Notes: a model not told the origin generated them from the sequence alone. Shown: positions 10,717-22,465, counted from the stretch's first letter. The stretch: 64,000 nucleotides of DNA from Berberis thunbergii (GCA_003290165.1 QNQO01000456.1:620001-684000), one strand, 5' to 3'. Translations and numbers: made by a program.

Positions 10717-12644
10717 ATGACAGTTGCTGAATTACAAGAGCAGATCAATGAGCTTACTGCTCAAGTTATTGGGATTACATCCCACCTCCACACCTTGAGG
10801 CCACTAATGCTACTACTCTAGAGGCATTAAGGAATCTCCAACCATATCGCCCGGCACCATATGCTCAACCGGATCAACAACGACCAATTATTTCTATTTC
10901 TGGCAAGGGCCTCCGTATTGATTTACCCCGTTTTGACGGCACTGATCCATATGGTTGGTTATTTCAGGCCGAGCAGTACCCGGAACTCAATGGCCTTTCC
11001 AGCGAACAGATGCTTCCCATTGCCGCTCTTCACCTTCAGGGTGATGCCAACTCTTGGTACCGATGGATTCGCCAATCACTGGCACATTAACTTGGCAACA
11101 GTTTTCGAAAGTTCTTTGCTCTCGCTTTGGTTCTCGCAAACATATCGATCCATGTAGTTCTCTTTCCAAGTTAGTACAACGAGGCACAGTTTGCTCATTT
11201 ATTACCGAGTTCGAGAAATTGTCTAATTTGGTGTTCGATTTGTCTGAATCTCATCAGATTAGCATTTTCTATTGGGTTTGCGTGTTGATATTCAAGCAGG
11301 AGTTCGGATGTTACACCCTACTAGTATTACTCATGCTTTTGAGTTGGCTTTATGTCAAGAAGATGTCATTAATGCTACTCGTTCAAAAGGGCATGTCCAA
11401 AATTTTGTTAACCCTGTGACTGCTACAAATCCTTCAACGACTGTTACTAGTATCCCACCAGGTGTTAAACGTCTATCATGGGCTGAACAACAAAAACGTC
11501 ATGCCAAAGGACTTTGCTTTAACTGCGATGAAGTATATAAGTGTGGCCATCGTTGTCCTCAGCCCCACGTTTTGCTCCTCGAGGGTAATAAGGAAGAATA
11601 AGATGATTCTGCTGTTGACCCTCCTGTTCTGGATCATACTTTATCTGAACCTCCTCTAGGGATTTCTCTTCATGCTCTTCTCGGGTCCCCACAGCCTGAA
11701 ATCATGCGTCTCACTGGACAATTAAATCACAGGACTGTCACTGTCCTTGTTGACTCTGGTTCAACTCATAATTTTTTGCACCCGTCTTTTGCCAAACAAT
11801 GTGGGTTTTCAATCCACCAAGATGGTGTTTTACGCGTCATGCTTGCGGATGGTGGCCAATTGCATAGTCCAGGCTCTTGTCGGGATGTTTCACTTAAATT
11901 ACAAGATTATGAGTTCCACAACCACTTCTTACTCCTTGGTATCACTGGATGTGATATGGTTCTGGTGTTGAATGACTTCGCTCTTTGGGTGTTCTTAATT
12001 GGGACTTTTCCAAGCTGATTATGACATTCTCGGTGGCAAATCGTACTTATACATTATTTGGCGATAATTCTCCTATGGTCTTGGATAATACCCCGATCCA
12101 TCGTTCTTTACAACAGGAGCATCACGACATTATTTTACAATTACCTCAGGCAGTTGCCCTAGGCGCTTCCATTCCCGATGTCGTTCAACCACTTATTGCT
12201 GAATTTTCAGATGTCGTTGGCAATCCCAACACCCTTTCCCCCGGCCGATCACATGATCATCATATCCCGATTTTACCAGATGATTCTCCAGTAAATGTTC
12301 GACCATATCGTTATCCTCACTTTCAAAAGGCCGACTTTGCTAACGTTGTATCTAATTTGAAGGTTGCAGGCCTTATTCGAACCAGTACCAACCCTTATTC
12401 TTCATCAGTTCTCTTAGTTAAAAAGAATGATGGTTTTTGACGCATGTGTGTTGACTATCGAGCCCTTAATAAATTCACTATTCAGGATCGCTGGCTTCTC
12501 AAGTGGACCAGAGTAACTACATACTGGCTTATCAAGTCGACCGGCCCCATGTGGAGGAAGCTACTTGGAAAGACTACGAGCAGTTCGTGTACGTTTTCCG
12601 AATTTTCAGGCTTGTGGACAAGCCTTGTTTCAGGCGGCGTGGGA
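10717..12644 (+). pseudogene. Gag-pol remnant of a chromodomain-type Ty3 element
   Basis: A decayed polyprotein across several frames. Gag starts at 10717 (MTVAELQEQINELTAQV) and includes RIDLPRFDGTDPYGWLFQAE and LQGDANSWYRW. A zinc knuckle (CFNCDEVYKCGHRC) lies at about 11515-11556. The protease is at 11704-12018 (VLVDSGSTHNFLHPSF), then the start of reverse transcriptase at 12280-12480 (VNVRPYRYP, LIRTSTNPYSSSVLLVKK, CVDYRALNKFTIQD). Near 12495 it jumps to a chromodomain-like tail (EEATWKDYEQF), so most of RT, RNase H and integrase are deleted. Several stops and frameshifts show it is inactive. Confidence 0.8.
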
Positions 12645-12953
12645 TGTTAGGATACCAATCCTATTTAGTATTTACTTGATATTAGAATGTCTTAATTATA
12701 ACAATATTCTATTTAGAGAATATTAACTTGTTTTGAATTAGGAGTTATTGTTTGATTAGAATTAGGATTGAATTCAATTAGGAAGTATTATTCTTTGCTT
12801 TTAGTTATTAATACATATAATGTAATAAAGTTTAGGCAAGCAATACAAGTTTTATTTAATTTATTTGGTGGCTGATCCCCAATCAAATGATCTAGGTGGT
12901 TTGATCTCCAATCAAAAGGTCAAGGTCTCTATTATCTGGTGAGCAATATAACA
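12645..12953 (+). repeat. 3' LTR of the chromodomain-type Ty3 element
   Basis: The sequence from tgttaggata to caatataaca has TGTTA…TAACA ends and directly follows the end of pol and a purine-rich tract (ggcggcgtggga). Length is 309 bp. Its last 111 bp recur at 13298-13408 through the tandem duplication. Confidence 0.65.
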
Positions 12954-13752
12954 GGGATTTGTTTCTGGTGAGCAATATATAAATGGATTTGAAAAGAAGT
13001 ATCAAACTCAAATCTATTTTTTTGTTTTCTTATAACAGGGAATGCAAAGATTTTAAATGAACAAAGAAACCAAAATTTTCCTGGCACTGAACTAGTGAAC
13101 TATAGAGGCAATCAAAAGGAGGACGGAGCAATCAAAAAGCTTGAATCAAACAAAGAACGACTAGTCGTACCTATCCCATCTGCAGCTGCATAATCAGACC
13201 CCTGGAACATGTACTCGTCATTCAATGAAGCTTTCCCAGCCTGAGTGACCTCTTCTCTAGATGTTTCATGAACAAAATTACAATTGCATTGCAAGAAATA
13301 CAAGTTTTATTTAATTTATTTGGTGGCTGATCCCCAATCAAAGGATCTAGGTGGTTTGATCTCCAATCAAAAGGTCAAGGTCTCTATTATCTGGTGAGCA
13401 ATATAACAGGGATTTGTTTCTGGTGAGCAATATATAAATGGATTTGAAAAAAAGTATCAAACTCAAATCTATTTTTTTGTTTTCTTATAATAGGGAATGC
13501 AAAGATTTTAAATGAACAAAGAAACCAAAATTTTCCTGGCACTGAACTAGTGAACTATAGAGGCAATCAAAAGAAGGATGGAGCAATCAAAAAACTTGAA
13601 TCAAACAAAGAACGACTAGTCATACCTATCCCATCTGCAGCTGCATAATCAGACCCCTGGAACATGTACTCGTCATTCAATGAAGCCTTCCCAGCCTGAG
13701 TGACCTCTTCTCTAGATGTTTCATGAACAAAATTACAATTGCATTGCAAGAA
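12843..13752. repeat. 455 bp tandem duplication, two copies
   Basis: Copies at 12843-13297 and 13298-13752 differ at only a few positions. Each carries the end of the Ty3 LTR plus about 345 bp of flanking DNA. Each copy contains one minus-strand exon-like segment (13171-13256 and 13626-13711) between an AG acceptor and a GT donor, reading EEVTQAGKASLNDEYMFQGS and on to ADGIG. The protein is not recognised; it could be a downstream exon of the NEPRO-like gene. High identity implies a recent duplication. Confidence 0.85.
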
Positions 13753-14660
13753 AGAGAAGGACGGGCACTGTTACTTCATGCAATTCAACTAGTTGCCACA
13801 AGGAGTGATATGTGATCAACCATGAAAGGGATATTGCAATGATTCCAGGAATCCTACATGAAATATATTACAAGCAAAAACTTAGCGAAAATTGGGCACA
13901 CATAAATCAACCAAAGCATTCTCTTTTACAAACACCCCAAGTTACGTTCTTGTATGGGTTTGACATCAAGTGCTTCTAATGCAACTCGCAGAAATATTGA
14001 GTGTTATAGTTTATGAAATTATTTTAATATTTCATTTACAATTGACAAAAGATAAAAAAGATAAAAAAACAGGGCATGAAAGATGAAACAAGATAAGAAG
14101 GGCAAATGCAAACTTATTAAATATCAGACTTATTATAGAACAGTGACGGTAATATTATTATTATCAGAGGTCTTTGTTAACATTTTGAGGAGTCCATAGA
14201 CCATTTGCTTACTATGTGTCCTATTGCTTTTGAGTTTTGGTCTATGGACCTAGCAAAGTTCCATAATATGCAGGCACCAGCCAATTTCATCTTTCTTGTC
14301 TTGGACAAAAGTTCATCCTCTGCTATTCAACAATTGCCGCATCTCACCCTCTTTGGAAAATGGACTTCTGACAGACTGATTCATGCAATTATTTTAACTA
14401 GATTTATGTTTGCTTCCACCACAATCTGCATTGGAGCTACACATTGCATAGTTTTCCACATAGGTCTTCTAATAAGCCCAAACACTAAAATGGTATGAAT
14501 ATTTCATTTTGGATTACCCTAACAAAGAAGTTCTTCTCCAGCAAGAATATTTGTTAAAAAAGAAATGTTCTTTATGCTTGAGTTTAGTAGATGTTAAGGA
14601 TAGTTATAATAGAAATGTAAGAAGAACAAAAGTATAGAAGAATAAAAAATAAAAATACAC
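13753..14660. other. Intron or spacer with a possible LINE relic
   Basis: AT-rich. On the plus strand 14187-14260 reads EESIDHLLTMCPIAFEFWSM, which resembles the zf-RVT segment found at the end of LINE reverse transcriptases. The resemblance is short and no RT was seen nearby. Expected further exons of the NEPRO-like gene were not found here. Confidence 0.3.
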
Positions 14661-15900
14661 CTGCGATAGTAAACGAGCCATTCCCAAAAGTCGCTCTTGA
14701 TAATTGTGCCTTGCACCATCAAATTTTCTCTTTTTGGTGCTAAAAATGAAAATTAAACACAAAGTTAAACTTAGATTTACTTTTCCCTCCAGGAAAAAGA
14801 ATATTCTTATATATAAATATAAACATCACAACTCAAAGCTCAAAAAGAACACAAACAACAAGAAAGCACGTAACTAGTGAACTTCCTAAATTTGTACATG
14901 AAGATTTTCTTAGATCCTGTCAAAATGAAAAACCATACTACCATGTAACATAGGCAACTAATGTATCAAATGCATGTTAACGCGAATCGAGTCATGAGAC
15001 CAAATATGTTAACATGAGCCCGAGGAGCATCAATGTTGAAGCCATACCAACATGCCTAAAAAAATTTCAGCAAAGATGTAACTAGTGTGGAATGTTGTAC
15101 ACCAGTATACATACTGGTCTAGTATAACAATGGGAATAAGCGAGGGCAAAAATGATGACTCATATATGCTAGTAGGACTCAGGAATGATGACATGAACAC
15201 TGTTGAGCCGATAATCAATTGCATTCTTCTACAAATTACTTTTTGTTGAAGCCCACTGAATAGAAATTGAAAATAAATTAAAAAACACGGACTGTAGGCA
15301 CCATGTTAGTTATAGAAGTCAATTAGACCACAGATTTTCATGAACCTCGTTAGATATAATGTAGTGAATGTTGTCACGGGATCAAAGTGGAGAGCAACAC
15401 AGCAGGAGACTTTTTTCTTGCAATATATGACATGTTGCCAATGTTGGTGGAAGGAATTTTTTCCAAATCTATGTAAACTAATAAGGATAATTTCATTGGA
15501 GATTGCGATGGAACTTTATACCTTTCTAGAAGCAGAAACATTTTAGCAGGTTTTTGCCCACTAATAACTTGAAAGAGGAAGTTCAGTATCTGCTCCAGAT
15601 GACCTGAAAGCAGAAATCTTACATCCCTTCTCACCTAATAAATAGAAATATTTCATTAGAACTACCTATTATACAAAAAAAATTTAATAAATAAGTTAAA
15701 TTTCAAATAGATGCACCACTGAAAAACAGTTTTTACAAAAAAAAAAAAAAATCAACCTTCAATAGATACTGGAAATACAAGCAACGTCGATGCTGGTTAT
15801 TGCCTTTGTAGACAATCTTATCAAGAATGCCTGATTCCACTTGGAGCTGATGAATGAGAGACTTCAACCTCTCCTCAAGATTAGGACTTTCTGAAGCCAT
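14661..15900 (-). pseudogene. NEPRO-like nucleolar protein, exons 1-3 only
   Basis: Three minus-strand exons join in frame: 15757-15900 (MASESPNLEERLKSLIHQLQ, then GILDKIVYKGNNQHRR and YFQYLLK), 15522-15634 (VRRDVRFLLSGHLEQILNF) and 14661-14739 (KKRKFDGARHNYQERLLG, MARLLSQ). All junctions are GT-AG and the total is exactly 112 codons. This matches the N-terminal domain of plant proteins related to nucleolus and neural progenitor protein (DUF4477), linked to nucleolar RNase MRP/P function. The membrane-like helix and C-terminal part expected next were not recognised before 12.9 kb, where retroelements begin, so the gene is probably truncated. The family call is by recall of conserved motifs. 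Confidence 0.6.
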
Positions 15901-16364
15901 GAATAAAGCTACCAAGCAAAACAAATAAAAACACAATTTAGTTTGAGGAAGAGAATTGAGTGTGGCATTTCGTCAAACGCGTAAACTGCGCTCAAACCTG
16001 GAATCTGAAACTTTTGTGCGTCTCAAACCCTCAATCGAATTCAAAGCAAAAAGCAACAATTTTTGTGTGTCTCAAACTCTGGAATCTGGAACTTTTGTGC
16101 GTCTCAAACCCTCAATCCCTGTAAGGAAGGGAGATGTGAGATGATAACGAAGGAGGAAAGGAAGGCGAATGGAGAAAAGCGGTCAGAAACAGATATGAGA
16201 GCGAAGGAGGGAAGCCGCGAAGTAGCGAAGGAGGGAGGGATGTCGCGACACAGCGAAGGAGGGAAGAGGGAACGAACGAAGTCCCGAAGGACTGGAAGCG
16301 GCGAAATAGAGGGAAGGAGGAAGGAGGTGAGTCGCGAATCAGCGCAGGGGGTATAAATAGGTAT
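15901..16364 (-). other. Upstream region of NEPRO-like gene
   Basis: It contains a direct repeat of about 39 bp (15998-16036 and 16079-16117, sharing cttttgtgcgtctcaaaccc) and then a purine-rich, GC-rich tract with gcgaaggaggga repeats to about 16340. The open frame there looks like low-complexity noise. A 5' leader or promoter role is inference only. Confidence 0.4.
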
Positions 16365-16976
16365 ACTCCAATCCGGTGTTTCCTACATCTAATGCGGCGC
16401 TTTATAAATACAATTTCATTTTCATTGGCGGGATGGGATCGCGGTTTTTTTTTCATTCTTTACCCCAACACCGGTATTGTGAGCTCTTTACCGGCGTTTT
16501 CAAACCTAAATGTCAGTATTGGGAGATCTTAACCGACGCTTTTTACATCTAATACGGCGTGTTTAAAAAACAATTTTATTTTCACTCTTTACCGGCGCTT
16601 AGAAAATACAACGCCGGTATTGTTCGATATGTACCGGCGCCTTAGAAAATACAACACCGGTATTGTTTGATATGTACCGACGCTTTATTGTATAAACACC
16701 GTGATTGCTTAAGACTTAATTTTTCACCCTATAGGGTAACGATCGTGGGTTGTTTCCGGCGTTTTATATCCCAAAGTCGTTATTGCTTATGTTGTACCGG
16801 CACTTTTATTGAAACGTCGCCGTAAAAGTGTCGTTTTAGACTCTCTTTTTTTGTAGTTCTAAAGCACCATAAAAGTATCGTTATTCGCAGATTGGTTACT
16901 CTTTACCAGCGCTTGTAACATCTAAAGCGGCGGTTTAGAAAATATAATATTATTTCATTAGTAGGATGGGTTGGAG

Positions 16977-17949
16977 TAGGGGTAGGCACGGGACGGGACG
17001 GGACGGGACGAAATCAGTGTGCTCTGATTATATGCATTTCATTTTCTTTAATCAATCTCATAATTTGGTTGTTTGCACTCATCTGTGTTAGACTTCAAAG
17101 CATTCCACACCTGCAAATTGTTTATTCTTGAAGAAGAAACTCATATGCATCCAGCAGTGCATTTCAATTTCAAACAATATATTTGCTAAGTATAGAAGAA
17201 CAAATTTAAACAAACATAATGTACACAACGCAAAGAATAACACTCAGTTTTACCCTTGCATAGGTATCTGAGCTACCAGTGACAAAAACCGTTCCACTAG
17301 CACTATTTGCACAACACAATATTTGGTGGCTTGATGGATCAGTACTAGTTGAGGGAACAATGCTAGTTGAGAGCGTGGTGCTAGTTGAGGGACCATTGCT
17401 CTTCCCTGAAGTTAATTCCAAGTTAAGATTTCAGTTACCAAATTCCAAAAACCACAGCCAACCAACCAACCAAAACACACTATGTAAACTTGAAACAAAC
17501 CAGTGGTAGCATCTGAAGGCTTTGGAATGTAAATGCGAGGACTGGCATTGGTATTCCTAATATCCCAGATACGACATGTTCAATCATCTGATGATCTAGT
17601 AGGAAGGTAATAGAAATAAAATCATATACGAATTGAACTTCGAGAGAGTTTAATATTCATGTAATAAGTATGTAATAGCTAACTGCAAAAATTATGCTAC
17701 CAAACTTGCATTGCAGGTATTTCTAAATGTTTAAATGACAGAAAGTTGAAGGACGTATTCTAGAAAATACTCATTAATAACAGAGTGAAAAATTAGCTCG
17801 GGACGGGACGGGATTGGCGGGATTGAAAATCTTCGTCCCATCCCATCCCATTCTAGATCGGGACGGGATGGAATTATTCAATCCCATTAAGACCTGAAAA
17901 AGTCGGGACGGGACGGGATCGGGATCGCGGGATGGGATGCCCACCCTTA
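16977..17949. mobile_element. hAT element carrying a captured host gene fragment
   Basis: Ends are taggggtaggca and the inverse tgcccaccctta (10 of 12 paired), with an exact 8 bp target duplication ggttggag at 16969-16976 and 17950-17957. Both ends hold gggacggg-type short repeats. The 973 bp interior has no transposase; it carries three exons and two introns of a BRWD-like gene on the minus strand. It sits inside the CACTA repeat array and is therefore younger than that array. Confidence 0.9.
17052..17595 (-). pseudogene. BRWD-like WD40/bromodomain gene fragment inside hAT
   Basis: Three exons with GT-AG borders join in frame on the minus strand: 17501-17595 (TCRIWDIRNTNASPRIYIPK), 17254-17405 (GPSTSTT…SSHQILCCANSASGTVFVTG, SSDTYAR) and about 17052-17110 (VWNALKSNTDECKQPNYEID). 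These match consecutive WD40-repeat segments of plant BRWD1/PHIP-type proteins, nuclear chromatin factors with WD40 repeats and a bromodomain. There is an in-frame TGA early in the first exon (SSDD-stop-TCR), and the third exon is cut short. Because the introns are retained, the copy arose from DNA rather than from mRNA. It is a non-functional passenger. Confidence 0.8.
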
Positions 17950-18451
17950 GGTTGGAGGGTTTTTTTATCTTGCCCGGCGCTTAAAAAATACAGTGCCGGT
18001 ATGGGTTACTCTTTACCGACGCTTTCAAAAACGTGCCTGTATTGGTTACACTTTTCCGGCGCTTTGAGTAAAATGTCGGTATTGGTTACTCTGTACCGGC
18101 GCTTTGCATAAAATGCCGGTATTGGTCGCTTTTTGCCGGCATTTATTTACATCAAATACGACGTTTCCAAAAAATACAATATTATTCAGAATTTATGACG
18201 GGTTTTTTCATCTTTACCGGCGTTTCAGAGAATAAACGCCGGTTTAGGGTAATCTTTCCCGGCGCTTCATAAGTAAAACACCGGGTGAGGGTGATCTTTC
18301 CCGACGCTTCATTATAAACGCCGGGATTGCTTGAGACTCATTTTATTGCCCGCGCTTGGTATCGTAAACGCCGTTAATGATAATGTTTTACCGGCGCTGT
18401 CAATGAAACGCCGTCGTGAAAGTGTCGGTTTAGACCTCGTTTTTTGTAGTG

Positions 18452-19078
18452 CTTAGACAAAAGCCTTTTAATTCGGTACCCCAAACATGCATACTTGTAA
18501 GGGTGAAAAGTCTCACTTATAAGATCTATAAAGAAGTGAGATTCCGAGCTCAAACATTTCTCTAACCATCTAGAGAAACTCAGTGAGTGTTAGCTTGTCT
18601 AAACTTGTCTTTACCCCATGTGAATTGATGTCCATGTGAATGACTTGTTGAAGTATCACCTCGAAAATCCCTAGCAGGTGATAAAATTTGGCTATCTCGC
18701 ATCTCATTGATAGAAGAACCTAAGCAAAATCAGTAAGATTTATGGTACATGATCATTGGCATCCCTAAGATCAATGTGTATACCATAGAATTGGAGGGTA
18801 TGCAAACATTTTGCGAGGTCTGAAAAACCAACTATAGAATGTTGTTTAATCAATGCATATATGAGGCATGCATCGTATGCGGACACTTCACAAAGGATTA
18901 AAGCACAAAGTCTGAAAAGTCAATTGAAGAATGCTTTTGGATCAGTGCATACTATACAATTGGATGATATGTAAACACTTTGCAGGATCTGAAAAACCAT
19001 CCGAAAAACTTTTTTAAATCAACGAATAACATACAATTGGATTGGATGATATACATGACACACATGCAAACACTTTGA
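18452..19078. repeat. Diverged tandem repeat of about 86 bp, four units
   Basis: From about 18790 to 19078 units share gtatgcaaacattttgc, then ggtctgaaaaacca or variants, and gaatg…atcaatgcat. Starts lie near 18792, 18878, 18964 and 19045. Units are clearly degenerate. The preceding 18452-18789 shows no recognised feature. Confidence 0.5.
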
Positions 19079-19796
19079 AGGTGTTTGTTTTTGCTTCTAA
19101 ATGGAGTTAGAAGTCTTAATAAGAAGTGTACCATCTTGTTTAGAGTATTTATTTTTAGCTCTAATTAGAAGTTCTACTGAGTAAGCAACAGGGATGTGTT
19201 GATCACTTAGCACTGAGTATTGAGTAAAAATTATTTAAATAATAGCCTTAACATAATTTTGTAATGACAATTGTTGCTCGCATCTTCTTAAAAATAAGTA
19301 AGACTAACTAAATTTTAACAGCACACCTTCATTCTCTTCACCAAGCATTGTGGTTTTATTTATCTTCACAAGGATTCGGTAAGAAACTTATCTCATTTCT
19401 CTCCTTTAATTTTGTCTTCTTTGTCTGTATTTTCAAGTTTTTCTTCATCTCTCTAACTCTCCCTCTCATGTATATTAGTAAAAAATTTGGTTTGATAATT
19501 TTTTTTAAATATATTTGGTCATATTTAGATATTCTTGTAATGAAAGGTATTATAACATTTTCTAGGATTTGAACAATTACTGGGTATGATTTTAAGCACA
19601 ATATTTATTTCATAAATTTTTTCAGCTCAGTGGGGCAATATTGTCAAACAATTCTCATTCAGCACTTAAAAACAAATACCTTTTAATTTTACAGCTTTTA
19701 ATCAACAGCTCATTCAGAAGCAAAAAAATAGTTCATTCAGAACTTCTAACTCCAGTCAGAAATTAGCTTCTAAGCACTTAAAAAAACAAACACCCT
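19079..19796. mobile_element. hAT-like MITE (ggtgtttgttttt ends)
   Basis: Left end aggtgtttgtttttgcttct and right end in inverse agggtgtttgttttttt, both followed by gcttctaa…ggagttagaagt motifs, give inverted ends over about 50 bp. Flanks cactttga and ctttgcaa are only a partial target duplication. There is no coding capacity. Confidence 0.55.
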
Positions 19797-21582
19797 CTTT
19801 GCAAAGGTTTAAAACACTTTCAGTTGGTGATATTGTTCATCACGAACATTGTTCACAAACATTATTCACCGTTCATCGCCCAAGTACTGTTCATCACGAA
19901 ACATTGATCACATGGTCCTTTGAATCCACTGAAACACACGCTAGGTCCTAAACCTGCGGTGAAACCCAAAATTGCCTCGTGTGACCTAATTTTTATTTTC
20001 TTAATTGGTCTAAGAAAAAAAAATGTGTTTTGTGTTCTTAGAGACTCAAGTCTAATCAGCTAGCAGAAGAACTAGCAAAAACTCATAAGGAAAGCATATC
20101 CTATTGGAATACACTCTCACACATTCACACTTACACTTTCCGTAAAAAAGAATCAACTCATATCTCTTTATATTCATTAACAACCCTTTTTTTTTTAAAG
20201 CGAGCTGGGTTTTAAGGACCCCAAAACCTTTATATAAATGAAACAAAACAAAAACAGAAACAAATTCTCACAAAAAAGTGAATTCTAGTGAGAGTAAATA
20301 TGGTTACTAGGCCTATAAAATCTTCAACTAGCATCGGCCAAAGAAGAAACCTATTGTTTTTTTTATCTCTTTCTCCTTTGTTAAGGAGGAAATGATTCAA
20401 TCTTTGTACTTTTTGTTTACTTTCTTAGCCCTAGAGGATCTTTGAGGGCAAAGACTAAAATCTTTAGTGCGAGATTTTGAAAACAAATCTCTTGCAACCT
20501 CTTCACTAGAAGGATCTTGCTCATGTTCCTCATTACTACTATGTTCATCTGTTGTAGTGTTCTCTTTGTCCTGGGTCGGTGTGTGTTCACTTGCCTCGAC
20601 ATTAGCACTAGACTCGAGTATAGAGGCCAATGAGGCAGAATATTAACAAACCTCTTTTAACTACTGAGTAGACCACTTTCTTGTCAATGGCTTATTCTCT
20701 TCATTTCATTTTCTTTTCTTCTTTCCTTTTTATCACTATCTCCTCCTCATCCTCTGATTCTTCCAATCAGGAAAGACGGTAGAACCCTTTAGTATGTCAC
20801 CCACATTGATCAAAACATTACTCAGGTACCCATAAACCTTGTGCTTGATATTGGTGGCCGGTTGCTCTGGATGGATTTTGAATTAAGGCACTTGTTGTCT
20901 TCCTACCGCCTATAAAACATCACTTCATCCAGTGCACAGGTGCCATTTCATCTGGTCCTACTATTGGGTGTAACAAAAACAGTACATGTAGTTTGTTAGC
21001 AGAGAACACAATCAGTGACATGAGCATAACTGGAGAACTTGCTGAAGATAATATCAATGTTGAAACTGTAGAAGGTCTAGTCTCCACCGTCGATAGCTTC
21101 TTATTCACTTCTGCACCAACATTTCTCTTGCAAGTGGTACTAAAGGCATGGCTGGTCTAGGAATGACCCGAATTGCCTTACCATCTCAGCTCGCAGGAAG
21201 GTATAGCCTGGATAGGAAGTTCACCATTTGCTTGCCATCATCAAGGGAATCATCAAAAGGTTTGGTAATTTTGGTGATTTTGAAGCATCAAAGTCATTAA
21301 TGCACACTCCTCTAATCACCGATGTTGGAGATCACTCACATGATCGAGTACTTCATTGGAATCAAGTCCATCAAAATCAACGGAAAACGAATATCAATCA
21401 ACAAATTAGACATGAAAGGAACAAAAATAAGTACAACTGTTCCTTATACTATCTTGGAGACTTCCATCTTTTAAGACATTTAGCAAAGCTTTCATGAATG
21501 CATCCATTCAATTCAATTTGACTAGAGTGGCATTAGTAGCAACTTTTGACATGTGCTTCAGCTCAAGAAACATAGTGATAAA
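19797..21582. other. Unassigned repetitive region
   Basis: No confident gene. At 19818-19900 a short motif (gttcatcacgaa) recurs. A minus-strand frame at 20397-20630 begins MASILESSANVEASEHTPTQ and is rich in Glu, Ser and Thr; frames at 20920-21200 (minus) look like fragments of the same coding remnant. The composition suggests a decayed transposon-encoded protein, but I recognise no family. Confidence 0.3.
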
Positions 21583-21830
21583 ATGTTAGACACAAAAGAA
21601 TTGATTTATGTGTATTGTGTGTCTTCTTTCTCATTCACAATCTCCTGTTTATATACAAACTAATTCAGAGAATATTGTGAGAATATTCACAATATAATCT
21701 GCTAATTTCCTTAAAACTATTATACAATATTGACTCTATAAGCAACCTTCCTAATACAAATATTCCCAATCAATCAGGATATTCGCAATATATTCTCAAT
21801 ACATAGCTATTTTACAAGACAGACCAGTTG
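21583..21830 (-). repeat. Possible solo LTR of the Copia family seen at 43.8-48.8 kb
   Basis: The run ctcctgtttatatacaaac, aatctgctaatttcctta, actctataagcaa and ttctcaatac follows the same order as the Copia LTRs at 43826-44101 and 48540-48833. Identity is moderate and no internal sequence or target duplication is visible. Confidence 0.4.
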
Positions 21831-22465
21831 TACCAATCATCTATTTTATGTTGCAAAGTGACATGGTGAAATGGAGGATCGATGGGGCAAGTTTGATGGT
21901 TCGGGTGAGTGCGAATGTGATGTGTTTAGGGTTCATGATGGAGGTTTGAACACAGGGGCTTCCATTGCTTTAGGTGGGCATCAATTGGAGAACAACTTGT
22001 TAGAGTTTGTTTGATCTGGCAAGATTAAGAATGGGGTTCAGTTCTCCTCATAGGTTGGGTGGGCAAACAGATTGTTCCCTTTTCAACTTTCAGCAGAACT
22101 TTAGAGGATCATCTTGAAGTATTTAAAACAGTAATTCCTGGGTTCGCTCCTTTTTAATTTTAAGGGTTGGTTGGAGGGCTTGGTTTATCTAAGCGTTTTC
22201 ATCTTCTTTTTTTTCTTTCATTTTTCTCTGCACTCTAAAACCTAACACTACATATCAAGCAGATAAGAGGAAAGAATGAAGGTAAAGGAGAATAGAACTC
22301 TCCTGAGATCGATCCCGCTTCACACTTCTTTTTAGCAAGAAATTATAAAACCACTGCAATGACGCAAGACATATAATGGATGGACACTACACCAAGCTTT
22401 TGCAATGTTCAAATTATATTGAAAATGTCAATATTTAAAAGTATGAAGAACATCTACATTGTTGT
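21831..22465. other. 3' flank of the GLR gene, no feature recognised
   Basis: Intergenic DNA and probable 3' untranslated sequence of the minus-strand GLR gene. A cactacaccaag at 22385 resembles a CACTA terminus but has no partner. Confidence 0.4.

Larger units (their letters stand above)
16365..18451 (-). mobile_element. CACTA-type subterminal repeat array, probably two truncated ends
   Basis: Many degenerate units of the form accggcgcttt…aaacgccggtatt, each partly palindromic, occur in 16365-16976 and 17950-18451. This is the usual makeup of CACTA transposon subterminal regions. The right end reads …tttttgtagtg at 18451, the inverse of a CACTACAAAAA terminus. A similar but degraded terminus ends near 16857 (ctctctttttttgtag), so two ends lie in tandem. 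No matching left terminus and no transposase was found. The array is interrupted by a hAT element at 16977-17949. Confidence 0.6.

Noticed and set aside
15030..15224. Minus-strand frame within the NEPRO-like gene
   Set aside because: It lies in intron 2 of the exon model that joins in phase, and does not match the expected protein.
16063..16456. Overlapping frames on both strands in a purine-rich tract
   Set aside because: They result from the low-complexity gcgaaggaggga repeats; no codon structure or family match.
22385..22396. CACTA-like terminus cactacaccaag
   Set aside because: No inverted partner or 3 bp duplication was found nearby.
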